From Photobacterium damselae (GTDB lineage Bacteria; Pseudomonadota; Gammaproteobacteria; Enterobacterales; Vibrionaceae): a DNA stretch of 49,887 nucleotides. The stretch is from positions 1-49,887 of the forward strand of contig NZ_PYOG01000028.1 in the NCBI RefSeq assembly GCF_003026815.1, given 5' to 3'. The notes under the pieces were generated by a model that searched no databases, was not told the DNA's origin, and saw only the letters and a list, made by a program, of their open reading frames with translations. The position numbers and the translations under genes are program-made. Below, piece by piece: positions 1-7,143 of this stretch. Position 1 is the stretch's first letter; every line of letters begins with the position of its first letter.

Positions 1-1540
1 ATATCCATTAATCTTAATTATTGCTCCAATTGTCTTATTTAGCATTAATAGGGTTTTAATCCCTGAATTGGTAAAAATAAAAGAAAAAAGAATCATTAGA
101 CAATCAGAAGATAAATTAAGTGATATTAGAGAAGAAATAACAGAACTTAGTTCTATTGAATTTGTTCCATCCGACTACTATAAAGATGATTTTTTCTTCT
201 TCGGATTAAATGAAGAAAATGAACCGATCTATCTCTCTGATAAAGATTTTAGTTCTCGTCATGCCAAAATATTAGGTCCTTCCCAAACAGGTAAAGGTGT
301 GGGTCTTGGTGTACTAATAGATCAAGCAATAAAAAAAGGCTGGGGAGTATGGTTTAACGATATTAAACCTGACGATTTTATATATCATATTATGAATCAA
401 GCTTGTAAAGAGTCAGGTCGAAAACTTAATTATTTAGATCTTAATGGTACTCATGGAACTTATGAACCTTTTAAAAATGGTACTGTTCGACAACGAGAAG
501 AACGAATCAAGCGGGCATGCAAGTTAAATGACACAGGAACTAATGCCGACCACTACAAGCTCGGAAATCGTCAAATTTTAGATTTACTAATGCCTTATTG
601 GGATGGTTCCCTAACTCATTTAACGGAGCTATTAAACTGTAGAAGTTTACCTAGTTGCTTGTCTGATGAAGATAAAGAAATGATAAAGGAGCAAGGAGGG
701 ACTCTAAGAGAGCGTATTAGAGAATTTTCAAAACTAGATGTATTGAAGCCATCAAATAATAGACAACAATTTATAATTAGTGACTTAATGGATGAAGGTT
801 CTGTTGTTTATATTAAAGGTAGTTTGACCGATGATTTAGTGCGAAATGCCAATATCGCCCTTCTCGATGAATTTATTCAATTTGGTTTAGGTAAAAAACA
901 AAACAAGCAGATATTCATGGTTCTTGATGAAGTTCGATTTTTGGTTACAGATAAACTAGCTAACTCTCTTGCGACCCTTTTATCTAAAAAAATCAACATG
1001 GCGATTGCATACCAGGCTAAAAACGATCTAGCGAACTCACCCGATCAAACACTCAATGTTGGTTCAATCATGAATGGTATTGAAACAAACACACTGATCA
1101 CTATGAGTTATCGAGGCCATGATGAAGAAACCGCTAAGTGGATCGCGGGTATGACGGGAACCAAACGTCTTAGCATAACTAAATCAGATCATGTTGAGAC
1201 AAATCAGTTTGGAGTGGAAACTAAAACAGGTAAACGTACATACGGCCAAGATCAAGAATATATGATTAACACTAATCGCATTCTAAGCTTTAATCCTAGG
1301 GTTGGAGCCTTTATTAATGGTGGTAGTCTTGCTTGCATCATTAAAACGTGCTGGATACCTGTTAAAGAGTTCTTAGATTACCCAAGTGAGGCAGTTCCAA
1401 GTAACGATATGATAATAGATACGCATAGTGATAACCTTGTTGAAGAAATTTCTGCTCACAAACATGAAGAAATCTCTTCTAATGATGTAAAGAAAATCAA
1501 TGATGAAGCGGAAGCTCTCTTCAAACAAATGGATCTCTAA
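1..1540 (+). CDS. Type IV coupling protein (VirD4/TraD-like), 3' part, cut by window edge
   Basis: ATPase that brings the transferred DNA to the type IV secretion channel at the inner membrane. The frame is open to position 2 with a hydrophobic stretch before the TTG at 68, so that TTG is not the real start. Walker A GPSQTGKGVG lies about 70 residues after the TTG and Walker B FMVLDEV about 215 residues later, both typical of VirD4/TraG proteins. The two-base remainder of the frame that leaves the right window edge at 49887 fits this frame exactly, so the gene probably begins at 49661 on a circular molecule (588 residues, usual family length). It is followed 2 bp later by the next gene. Confidence 0.85.
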   Translation, partial: YPLILIIAPIVLFSINRVLIPELVKIKEKRIIRQSEDKLSDIREEITELSSIEFVPSDYYKDDFFFFGLNEENEPIYLSDKDFSSRHAKILGPSQTGKGVGLGVLIDQAIKKGWGVWFNDIKPDDFIYHIMNQACKESGRKLNYLDLNGTHGTYEPFKNGTVRQREERIKRACKLNDTGTNADHYKLGNRQILDLLMPYWDGSLTHLTELLNCRSLPSCLSDEDKEMIKEQGGTLRERIREFSKLDVLKPSNNRQQFIISDLMDEGSVVYIKGSLTDDLVRNANIALLDEFIQFGLGKKQNKQIFMVLDEVRFLVTDKLANSLATLLSKKINMAIAYQAKNDLANSPDQTLNVGSIMNGIETNTLITMSYRGHDEETAKWIAGMTGTKRLSITKSDHVETNQFGVETKTGKRTYGQDQEYMINTNRILSFNPRVGAFINGGSLACIIKTCWIPVKEFLDYPSEAVPSNDMIIDTHSDNLVEEISAHKHEEISSNDVKKINDEAEALFKQMDL

Positions 1541-1542
1541 AC

Positions 1543-2091
1543 ATGAAAAAAAATCAGACATCACTAGATAATGTTAACTTACATAGCAAACGCCTTGTGT
1601 CGCTTTGGCAACATGACCATTTTAAAAATAAAGGGTTTAAACATGTTGATGGTGCTTTTATTAGTAGTAACATTTTTTCTGTTTATGTGTATTCAACAAG
1701 TAAAAATGAATCAGTTATAAAAGCTCTTGCTATGCGTGTAGATAACAAAATCAGTGATCTTATTGGTGATACACGTCAATATATTCGCCAGGAACAGCGA
1801 AAATTAGATCGTATGGCAACTACATCTATTGTTTCAAACTTTGTGAAACCAGACGCTATAGACATCACTATAAATAAGGATAAGATCACGCCAAACGTAC
1901 TTGCTCTAATCAAGCTGTTTATAGCTGTCGATAATCACATCATCACTGCAAATAAAGCAAAAGTAGATGGAGATATAAGCTCTACAGAATGTAGTGCTTA
2001 TCAGAGTCATGCGTTTAAGAAGATCAATGTATTACTGACAGAGCTCAAAAAAATTTGTTCCCAATTCCATCAAATACGTAAGAATCAATAA
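1543..2091 (+). CDS. Hypothetical protein downstream of the coupling protein (possibly AcaB/DUF1845-like)
   Basis: 182 residues, starting 2 bp after the coupling-protein stop, so very probably co-transcribed and translationally coupled. No signal peptide or membrane segment is visible. It is mixed alpha/beta with a basic C terminus. The central pattern (a Tyr-rich helix, then DITINKDKITPN, then a long helix containing D and a Gly-Asp turn) reminded me of the DUF1845/TIGR03761 family that accompanies coupling proteins in integrative conjugative elements. That assignment is tentative and from memory. A role next to the coupling protein, for example as a substrate adaptor, is only contextual. 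Confidence 0.6.
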   Translation: MKKNQTSLDNVNLHSKRLVSLWQHDHFKNKGFKHVDGAFISSNIFSVYVYSTSKNESVIKALAMRVDNKISDLIGDTRQYIRQEQRKLDRMATTSIVSNFVKPDAIDITINKDKITPNVLALIKLFIAVDNHIITANKAKVDGDISSTECSAYQSHAFKKINVLLTELKKICSQFHQIRKNQ

Positions 2092-2097
2092 TCAAAA

Positions 2098-2128
2098 AAG
2101 CCCTAATTGATCCAATCAATTAGGGCTT
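2098..2128. terminator. Bidirectional intrinsic terminator between convergent genes
   Basis: Perfect 14-bp stem AAGCCCTAATTGAT with loop CCA. The left arm is preceded by an A-run, which becomes a T-run on the minus strand, so it mainly serves the leftward gene at 2165-2545; it can also stop the coupling-protein transcript. A second perfect hairpin (CTAGAT, loop GAAA, ATCTAG) follows at 2131-2146. Confidence 0.8.
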
Positions 2129-2164
2129 GTCTAGATGAAAATCTAGTTAGTTACTTGCTAATGT

Positions 2165-2545
2165 TTATTTGCTCGTACTAAATTCACTTAACTTAGAAAT
2201 CACATCACGTTTCGAACATCCTGCTTTAACATCAGAAACAACATCTTGTAACTGTTCATCTGTTAATGCTAAAACCCACTTTAAAGCAACTTTATCGCTT
2301 AAACTTTCAAGTTGATATGACTGTAAAGTTCTGAACAGTAGCTCTTGGGTAATAGATAACACAAAACTGTCATTTATACATAAGCTTAGTAAGCGTTCAG
2401 ATTCTATTTCATGTCGTTCACAAGTGCAGTTTTCATTACATCCAAAGTGACAAGCCATGCATTCTGCATGTTCCTGATAAAACTTAGTGTCAACATTTTC
2501 AGGTAAGTCTAACAGGTGATTAAATTTAGCATTGTCATATGACAT
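2165..2545 (-). CDS. Hypothetical Cys-rich small protein
   Basis: 126 residues, function not recognised. Residues about 29-45 carry a dense Cys/His cluster (CMACHFGC, then CTCERH) that could bind a metal or iron-sulfur cluster. The rest is predicted helical, with a C-terminal region resembling a small helical bundle. The gene has its own upstream motif at 2560-2580, shared with the antirestriction gene and parA, and a terminator at 2098-2128, so it is probably a monocistronic unit expressed together with the other maintenance genes. Confidence 0.6.
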   Translation of the reverse strand: MSYDNAKFNHLLDLPENVDTKFYQEHAECMACHFGCNENCTCERHEIESERLLSLCINDSFVLSITQELLFRTLQSYQLESLSDKVALKWVLALTDEQLQDVVSDVKAGCSKRDVISKLSEFSTSK

Positions 2546-2559
2546 ATCGAGTACCTTTA

Positions 2560-2580
2560 TTAGTTATGCTCATAAGTGAA
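2560..2580 (-). promoter_or_regulatory. Shared promoter/operator motif, copy 1
   Basis: On the minus strand TTCACTTATGAGCATAACTAA, 15-35 bp before the start at 2545. Nearly the same sequence stands before the genes at 3130 (3148-3168) and parA (6095-6116). A 21-bp near-palindrome (AAGGCGTGGT / TACCACGTCTT) lies just upstream at 2591-2611. Confidence 0.55.
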
Positions 2581-2657
2581 CTTACAAGCTAAGGCGTGGT
2601 TACCACGTCTTAACATGGCAACATTCACAACCGTATATTTTTAGTCTACATAAAAAA

Positions 2658-2680
2658 GCCCTAGATGCAATATCTAGGGC
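2658..2680 (-). terminator. Intrinsic terminator of the antirestriction gene
   Basis: Stem GCCCTAGAT / ATCTAGGGC with loop GCAAT. The preceding plus-strand A-run becomes the U-run for the leftward transcript, 22 bp after the stop of the gene at 2702-3130. Confidence 0.8.
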
Positions 2681-2701
2681 CTCGTTCTGATAGATTAAAC
2701 C

Positions 2702-3130
2702 TTAATCTAAGAAGGCAAAAATTTTATCAGATTCGTGATGCTCGCAAGCATAATCTTTTAGTTGAAAATAAAGCTTTGAAAAATACTCACATTCATCAGG
2801 TTTTGACTTATGCAAAATATTTGCATAATCGCTGTATAGCATCATAAATAACGCAATACCCGCAGCACTACTTGATAGCGTTACATCTGAATAGTTCATA
2901 GGATTAACTAAACGCACAGTCCCATTAGTCACTAAACTAGCGTAACGGCCAACAACACCTGATGATGAATCTTTGTGTAATTCTACAAACTCCCAATATC
3001 CACCGTTATAACCATCAACATATTTAGATGCCAAATGATAACAGTATGCCTCAATATGTATAAATCGAGGAGAGATCGAAGGATAGAATGTACAACGCTC
3101 ATTTTCTGGTACAATTAGTTCTGTAATCAT
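2702..3130 (-). CDS. ardB: ArdB/KlcA-family antirestriction protein
   Basis: 142 residues, the usual ArdB/KlcA size. The signature core is visible: YNGGYWEFVEL at about residues 40-50, then a Ser-Ala-Ala-Gly-Ile motif (SSSAAGIALF) at about 85-95, and a C-terminal helix ending YACEHHESDKIFAFLD that matches the family's YAxEHPE ending. Members inhibit type I restriction enzymes without DNA mimicry and help plasmids enter a new host. The gene is a single unit on the minus strand with its own promoter motif and terminator. An early-expressed establishment role is inferred from the family. Confidence 0.85.
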   Translation of the reverse strand: MITELIVPENERCTFYPSISPRFIHIEAYCYHLASKYVDGYNGGYWEFVELHKDSSSGVVGRYASLVTNGTVRLVNPMNYSDVTLSSSAAGIALFMMLYSDYANILHKSKPDECEYFSKLYFQLKDYACEHHESDKIFAFLD

Positions 3131-3147
3131 GTATAATTACCTTAGAT

Positions 3148-3168
3148 TTAGTTATGGTAAAAAGTGAA
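3148..3168 (-). promoter_or_regulatory. Shared promoter/operator motif, copy 2
   Basis: Minus strand TTCACTTTTTACCATAACTAA, 18-38 bp before the antirestriction start. The spacing and sequence match the copy at 2560-2580. An inverted repeat ACAAGTG / CACTTGT lies upstream at 3183-3203, in the position where copy 1 also has a palindrome. Confidence 0.55.
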
Positions 3169-3254
3169 CTTAATACCTATCTACAAGTGCTCTTACCACT
3201 TGTTTGAGTAGTAAGTTCATCGTAGCTGTAGACAATCTACGCTATTATTGTATA

Positions 3255-3284
3255 AAAAAGAGGCTGCAATTGCAGCCTCTTTTT
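3255..3284. terminator. Perfect palindromic bidirectional terminator
   Basis: Thirty-bp perfect palindrome: AAAAAGAGGCTGCA followed directly by its complement, with A-run and T-run flanks. It lies 4 bp after the stop of the leftward gene at 3289-3624, for which it is the expected terminator. Confidence 0.85.
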
Positions 3285-3288
3285 GTTC

Positions 3289-3624
3289 TTAATGATATTT
3301 AGTCATCGTTTTTTTATTTATCAGCCAACTAGGTATTTCTAGCTCTATTTCACTACCACCAGTATCATAATGTTCTTGTATTTTGGCTCTTGCTTCTGCT
3401 TGTTGTTTTAGAATTTGCTCTATCTGCTCTCCTTGCCTATCAACTTCAATCCAAATATCATGCATTTTTACCATAGTTTTATAAGGATTCCGTCGTAACG
3501 ATGCAGCAGCCAGTATCAATTCAAATTCATCTTTAAATACAGCGCTGCGAAAATTAGGATCAGTCTCACGAGTTCCATCATCAAACCATGGAACCCCTGT
3601 TTTATGTTTTTTTATTACCATCAC
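3289..3624 (-). CDS. Hypothetical protein
   Basis: 111 residues, not recognised. It has no membrane segment. The N terminus is polar (VPWFDDGTRETDP); the middle (about 60-85) is a charged helix QGEQIEQILKQQAEARAKIQ likely to form a short coiled coil. The start ATG has an AAGGA ribosome site 8 bp upstream. It is the last gene before the palindromic terminator and follows the small membrane protein gene on the same strand with a 21-bp gap, so it is probably in one operon with the two genes upstream (3646-3909 and 3955-4962). Confidence 0.55.
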   Translation of the reverse strand: MMVIKKHKTGVPWFDDGTRETDPNFRSAVFKDEFELILAAASLRRNPYKTMVKMHDIWIEVDRQGEQIEQILKQQAEARAKIQEHYDTGGSEIELEIPSWLINKKTMTKYH

Positions 3625-3645
3625 AATTATCCTTCAATTTATAAG

Positions 3646-3909
3646 TTAATTCCGATACTCAGCAGGTTTTAAAAATACAACCAAAAGACTTAAAAAATAT
3701 AGACTTATTAATACGATAGCTGAAAGTACCATAACATAGACAGCCCTCATATCACCTAGCCCTTGTACTTTATAGCTAGTATAGCCAAACCAAATTAAGC
3801 CTATCGGAAAAGCGAGACGAGCTAATATGTTTAATGATGGCTCAATAAGAGAAAGGATAATCCCAAGAACATCTGATAATACACATCTTAGAAAATTAAT
3901 ATATTTCAT
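3646..3909 (-). CDS. Small two- to three-TM membrane protein
   Basis: 87 residues, function not recognised. Hydrophobic segments cover roughly residues 10-45 and 56-80 (AVYVMVLSAIVLISLYFLSLLVVF), with a short basic C-terminal tail. It lies between the larger membrane protein gene (3955-4962) and the hypothetical gene at 3289-3624 on the same strand with short gaps, suggesting a three-gene membrane-associated unit. Confidence 0.5.
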   Translation of the reverse strand: MKYINFLRCVLSDVLGIILSLIEPSLNILARLAFPIGLIWFGYTSYKVQGLGDMRAVYVMVLSAIVLISLYFLSLLVVFLKPAEYRN

Positions 3910-3954
3910 AACCTTAATTACACCCCATAGATAAAATAAATCTTTCCTTTGCTA

Positions 3955-4962
3955 TTAAGCAAAAGCGTAACCGTTACGGAAATTCTTTAAGATACCAGTC
4001 TGATATAAGTCGGTTAAAACGTGATTGATAAGTCCCCTACTCACACCTTTAAATTTACTACTCACGCCGCGAATAGATGGTGTGATTTCTTTAGCCAAAA
4101 TCGCATCACGGATATCAAAGTACAGTTGAGTATCGCATTTAGTTGACTGAGAGTGTTCACACCCAATAATGCAGCTTTCACAATCAGTAGAAAAACAGGC
4201 ATCATTTGCACACTCAAGTTTGCATGAGTGTGTAACCTCTGTGAACAAGTGTGATTGTGTTTGAGTGTGTTCCGTTTTTAAATCAATAGGTTGCACGCTC
4301 AAATTTTCATGAGTGTGCACGACTGTACCTGACTGTGCTTGAGTGTGTTTGGCTTTCTTCAATGCAAATGACACACACACAAACATCCAAGAAAGAAGCT
4401 CAAGCGCAGCAGCGGTGATATAGGAAATGATCATGCCGTACTTTGATACAACAGAATCACCAGAACTTAATTGTGATTGTTGAGTTGATAGTTTATCAAC
4501 ATGAGCAAGAAGGGCAGGGATTTGTGAGAGTGTCTTTTGTGACTTGGTGATTTGCTTTGCATCTTGTTGACGCTGGGCTAGTTGTCGCAGATCAACAATC
4601 TGATCGCGGTAATCATTAATTTGAGTCTCGATGTGCTGATAAGACACTGAGTTTTGTTGACTGGCCGTAACGCCACTTTCTAATGCAACGACGGACGCTG
4701 AGAAAGAAACTGCACTCAAAGTAATGCTGAGAACGAGAGCAAGCATAGAAGCCAGGCGCATTTTTTGCGACCATAGGAAAATAATAAAGAGGGGAGTTGC
4801 ACATTTTGCTAAGTCAAGAAGTAGGCCAAGCGATGCCATCAACTGAGGAGAACCCATATCTTCACCAATAGAAAACATGAATTTAGTAGTAAGAGTAGCG
4901 GATAATGCAGCAGTAGCCACTGATAGGGCTATGCAAAGCCCTTTGATCATAGTATTGTTCAC
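3955..4962 (-). CDS. Membrane protein with coiled coil, Cys/His-rich linker and C-terminal winged helix
   Basis: 335 residues. Four hydrophobic segments are visible: about 5-30, 40-62, 68-95 and 175-205. Between the third and fourth lies a Gln-rich coiled-coil stretch (about 110-165). After the last helix comes a linker rich in HTQ/THS repeats with several Cys (about 205-275), encoded by degenerate CACTCA/TGAGTG repeats. The last 50 residues (SIRGVSSKFKGVSRGLINHV, then GILKNFRNGYAFA) look like a winged helix. The layout suggests a membrane-anchored DNA-binding regulator or tether. I know no named family; the function is open. Confidence 0.6.
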   Translation of the reverse strand: MNNTMIKGLCIALSVATAALSATLTTKFMFSIGEDMGSPQLMASLGLLLDLAKCATPLFIIFLWSQKMRLASMLALVLSITLSAVSFSASVVALESGVTASQQNSVSYQHIETQINDYRDQIVDLRQLAQRQQDAKQITKSQKTLSQIPALLAHVDKLSTQQSQLSSGDSVVSKYGMIISYITAAALELLSWMFVCVSFALKKAKHTQAQSGTVVHTHENLSVQPIDLKTEHTQTQSHLFTEVTHSCKLECANDACFSTDCESCIIGCEHSQSTKCDTQLYFDIRDAILAKEITPSIRGVSSKFKGVSRGLINHVLTDLYQTGILKNFRNGYAFA

Positions 4963-5002
4963 TTGTTACTAATCCTTATATAGAAATAATGCTGGTAACG
5001 CT

Positions 5003-5040
5003 AAGCCCTAAACAACTTTTAGTCGGGGAGTTTAGGGCTT
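5003..5040. terminator. Hairpin at the end of the partition operon
   Basis: Stem AAGCCCTAAAC / GTTTAGGGCTT with a 16-nt loop, followed on the plus strand by a T-run. A T-run on the minus side is absent, so efficiency for the leftward par transcript is uncertain. Confidence 0.45.
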
Positions 5041-5043
5041 TTT

Positions 5044-5099
5044 CATTCTTTCATTCTTTCATTCTTTCATTCTTTCATTCTTTCATTCTTTCATTCTCA
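5044..5099. repeat. 8-bp tandem array CATTCTTT, downstream of the RHH gene
   Basis: Six perfect copies of CATTCTTT (5044-5091) and one variant (CATTCTCA). The stop codon of the RHH gene at 5075 lies inside the array, so copies beyond it are outside the protein. The unit length and leading CATT match the arrays at 5306-5369 and 5985-6080, suggesting a third block of partition-protein binding sites. Simple slippage-generated repeat is the alternative. Confidence 0.85.
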
Positions 5100-5308
5100 T
5101 ACAATGATAAGAAGAACTCTTTCAATGACAAGCCTCTTTCAGCAGCATATGATTTAATCTCTATATGCTTATCTGGAGTTACTTTAAATTGAATATTTTT
5201 TGTTTCATCCGTTGATGATTGTTTACTACTCGCTGGACTTTCGGTCACATGCGTTGGAATTTGTTTAGTTGGCGGTGCAATTTTTATTTTAGTCATAACT
5301 TTTACCAT
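5075..5308 (-). CDS. Ribbon-helix-helix partition protein (ParG/omega-like centromere binder)
   Basis: 77 residues. A flexible polar N terminus (about 1-35, rich in Ser, Thr, Lys) is followed by a ribbon-helix-helix: strand NIQFKVTP, then helix KHIEIKSYAAERG, then SLKEFFLSLYE. This is the architecture of ParG and other small centromere-binding partners of ParA. It follows parA on the same strand. Its start codon lies in the first unit of the CATTAAAT array and its stop in the CATTCTTT array. No good ribosome site is seen, so translation may depend on coupling to parA. A second ATG four codons in (5296) is possible. Confidence 0.75.
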   Translation of the reverse strand: MVKVMTKIKIAPPTKQIPTHVTESPASSKQSSTDETKNIQFKVTPDKHIEIKSYAAERGLSLKEFFLSLYENERMKE

Positions 5309-5369
5309 TAAATCATTAAATCATTAAATCATTAAATCATTAAATCATTAAATCATTAAATCATTAAAT
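5306..5369. repeat. 8-bp tandem array CATTAAAT between parA and the RHH gene
   Basis: Eight perfect contiguous copies of CATTAAAT. The parA stop (5356-5358) and the RHH start (5306-5308) both lie within it. Contiguous 7-8 bp direct repeats bound by RHH proteins serve as operator and centromere in omega-type systems, which is the probable role here. Confidence 0.85.
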
Positions 5370-5976
5370 CAACAATTTCTTGAATTGCTTTAGATGTCAA
5401 TTGGTTAAGTGAATTATAACGAGTCTCTGTTATAGATAACCCAGAATCTTGAGCAGTAGAATAACCCGCTTTAAATGGTATAGAATGAGAGCAAACTTTA
5501 AATCCCCATGATTTTATTGTATCTAGTGCGTTATTCGCCTCGGTATCTGTGGGTGACTTATTAACAATAAAAAGAATCTTTTCATTATTAATTCCGTTCA
5601 TTCTTAAATCATTAGCAAGATGCAATTGGGGTTCGAGATCATCAAGCGAAGTTCCTGTAGGTAAAATCACAAGCTCAGATGATTTTGCAATTAAAATAGA
5701 ATCTTTATCCGCCGAAGGGCGACCATCTATGACTAGAAGGTTATAAGCATTTTCAATTTTCAATGCACTATCAACCCTACGGTGAGATGATGATGAAATT
5801 GATGGCTCTATTTTTCTTTCATCTCGTCGAGCTGCCCATTTGCATGATGTTTGTTGTTGCCAGTCCATGTCTGCAATGTGAACCGACCAATCATTATCAG
5901 CAAAAGCTACAGCGACAGCTCTAGCTAATGTACTTTTAGTTACACCACCTTTCTGACTAAGAAAACTGACAATCAT
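5356..5976 (-). CDS. parA: ParA-family partition ATPase
   Basis: 206 residues when started at the ATG at 5974-5976, preceded by a strong GGAGG site 4 bp upstream. The deviant Walker A KGGVTKST is at residues 9-16, with Walker A' in ADMDWQQQ and LLVIDGRP as the B strand. Size and lack of an N-terminal DNA-binding domain fit the short ParF/type Ib ParA class, which pairs with small RHH partners like the next gene. An in-frame extension upstream (to 6132) translates into four 8-residue repeats only because of the operator array, so it is rejected as coding. The upstream repeats suggest autoregulation by the RHH partner. Confidence 0.9.
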   Translation of the reverse strand: MIVSFLSQKGGVTKSTLARAVAVAFADNDWSVHIADMDWQQQTSCKWAARRDERKIEPSISSSSHRRVDSALKIENAYNLLVIDGRPSADKDSILIAKSSELVILPTGTSLDDLEPQLHLANDLRMNGINNEKILFIVNKSPTDTEANNALDTIKSWGFKVCSHSIPFKAGYSTAQDSGLSITETRYNSLNQLTSKAIQEIVDLMI

Positions 5977-5984
5977 AAGACCTC

Positions 5985-6080
5985 CATTAATTAATGTTTT
6001 CATTATAGCATTAATTAATGAAAACATTACATCATTAATTAATATTTTCATGCTTTCATTAATTAATGATTTCATGTTTA
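5985..6080. repeat. parA operator/centromere candidate: CATTAATTAATG palindromes every 24 bp
   Basis: Palindromic 12-mers start at 5985, 6009, 6033 (last base changed) and 6057, exactly 24 bp apart. Between them CAT-initial 8-mers keep an 8-bp register (24 = 3 x 8). The array lies directly upstream of the parA ribosome site and downstream of its promoter motif. Confidence 0.8.
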
Positions 6081-6094
6081 ACATTCGTTGCCTA

Positions 6095-6116
6095 TTAGTT
6101 ATGCCCATTATGTGAA
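6095..6116 (-). promoter_or_regulatory. Shared promoter/operator motif, copy 3 (parA)
   Basis: Minus strand TTCACATAATGGGCATAACT then AA, one base longer than the copies before the genes ending at 2545 and 3130. It probably starts the par transcript, whose leader is then the palindrome array. Confidence 0.5.
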
Positions 6117-6579
6117 ATAAATAAAACAACAATTGATTACGTGTTATTAATAGCTATTCCCTAATTACTATTTTTGATAAAAATGTCCTATCAATTAGGG
6201 TTAATTGATAGCCAAATATCACAAATAATTACTAGCGATTAAATGGCTCGAATTAATCGTTTTTTTCTATCAACAATAAGAAAACATGATCTTTTGAGGC
6301 TTAGAGTCGATTTTTAGGCTGAAATTGGATCGGCAAATTCTGATAACAACTTATTCACAAAAAATGGGGACAGTTTTGAGGTAGAAAAGAGTGTATTTTG
6401 AGGGTTAGGGTAGTGAAAATTAATTGTACAGTGTTCTTGAGTGCACAAAAGATACAATATGTTAAATACAGCCGTTTTTAGATTATTTACCATCAGTATG
6501 AATAGTTGATTGGTTAAACTCTTATCAGTACAGTGTTGATTATAAATAATTCGACTAACAAACAACTAAGTTGAACAAT
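6117..6579. other. Gene-free AT-rich region between the par operon and the ASCH gene
   Basis: No credible gene. It holds a perfect inverted repeat CTATCAATTA / TAATTGATAG (6188-6211, 4-nt loop), a DnaA-box-like TTATTCACA (6351-6359), and TACAGTGTT twice (6427 and 6529). An AT-rich TATAAA at 6541 could be the -10 of the ASCH gene. It may hold additional partition or replication sites; nothing more specific is seen. Confidence 0.4.
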
Positions 6580-7005
6580 ATGGATAAAGGGATCACAATT
6601 TACATAAATGGCACCCCCACATTAATCGAATATTCTGAGGGAAACACTCATATTGTAGGCTTGATGGATAAACCTTTTGGGGCAATAAAGTCAGGAAAAA
6701 AAACAATTGAAATTAGAGCTAATAGTGATGTTCGCCCTTTCGATTACTCTATAGTTAAACCTAATAATACGTTACGTTTTATTAATGAATTTTCCGGTGA
6801 CATTATAGATACGAAGGTTATTCGTGTTGCTCATTACCCTAACGTAAGAACATTATTTGAAATTGAAGGTACGGAAAATACGCTATCTGTACCTTGGAGT
6901 ATAGAGAAAGGAATTGAGTTTATTCATAGTTTCCCTAGTTATAAAGACAGTATTGATAAATATGGAGTGTACGCAATTGAAATAGACGTTTACTCCTACG
7001 CCTAG
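6580..7005 (+). CDS. ASCH-domain protein
   Basis: 141 residues from the ATG at 6580 (a TTG three codons upstream is less likely). The ASCH/PUA-like fold is recognisable: PFGAIKSGKKTIEIR, then NTLRFINEFSGD, then TKVIRVAHYPNVRTLFE, ending in YGVYAIEIDVY. The Lys and Thr of GKKTIEIR align with Lys21 and Thr24 of E. coli YqfB, an N4-acetylcytidine amidohydrolase of this fold; the third catalytic residue (Glu74) cannot be placed with confidence. ASCH proteins act on or bind modified nucleosides/RNA. It stands alone, 138 bp before an amidase gene on the same strand; a functional link is conjectural. Confidence 0.75.
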   Translation: MDKGITIYINGTPTLIEYSEGNTHIVGLMDKPFGAIKSGKKTIEIRANSDVRPFDYSIVKPNNTLRFINEFSGDIIDTKVIRVAHYPNVRTLFEIEGTENTLSVPWSIEKGIEFIHSFPSYKDSIDKYGVYAIEIDVYSYA

Positions 7006-7143
7006 CATATGCCGACAATCTGCATCGAGTCTATCGGATCATAGAATTAATCAACGATCTTAAATATTAGTATGAATATGCTGATACCAAGTAGAATGCT
7101 ATGATAATACTTTGTTTTTATTAAGATAGCGCAAGGAGAAAGA

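Noticed and set aside
5044..5369. CRISPR-like repeats
   Set aside because: Units are contiguous 8-mers without spacers; a partition-protein array or simple repeat explains them.
5977..6132. N-terminal extension of ParA with four 8-residue repeats
   Set aside because: The repeats come from the 24-bp operator array; a strong GGAGG site precedes the start at 5976 and the Walker motif is then at the expected position.
6314..6565. Leftward 83-residue frame between par and the ASCH gene
   Set aside because: No ribosome site, unusual composition and no family features; probably a chance frame in AT-rich DNA.
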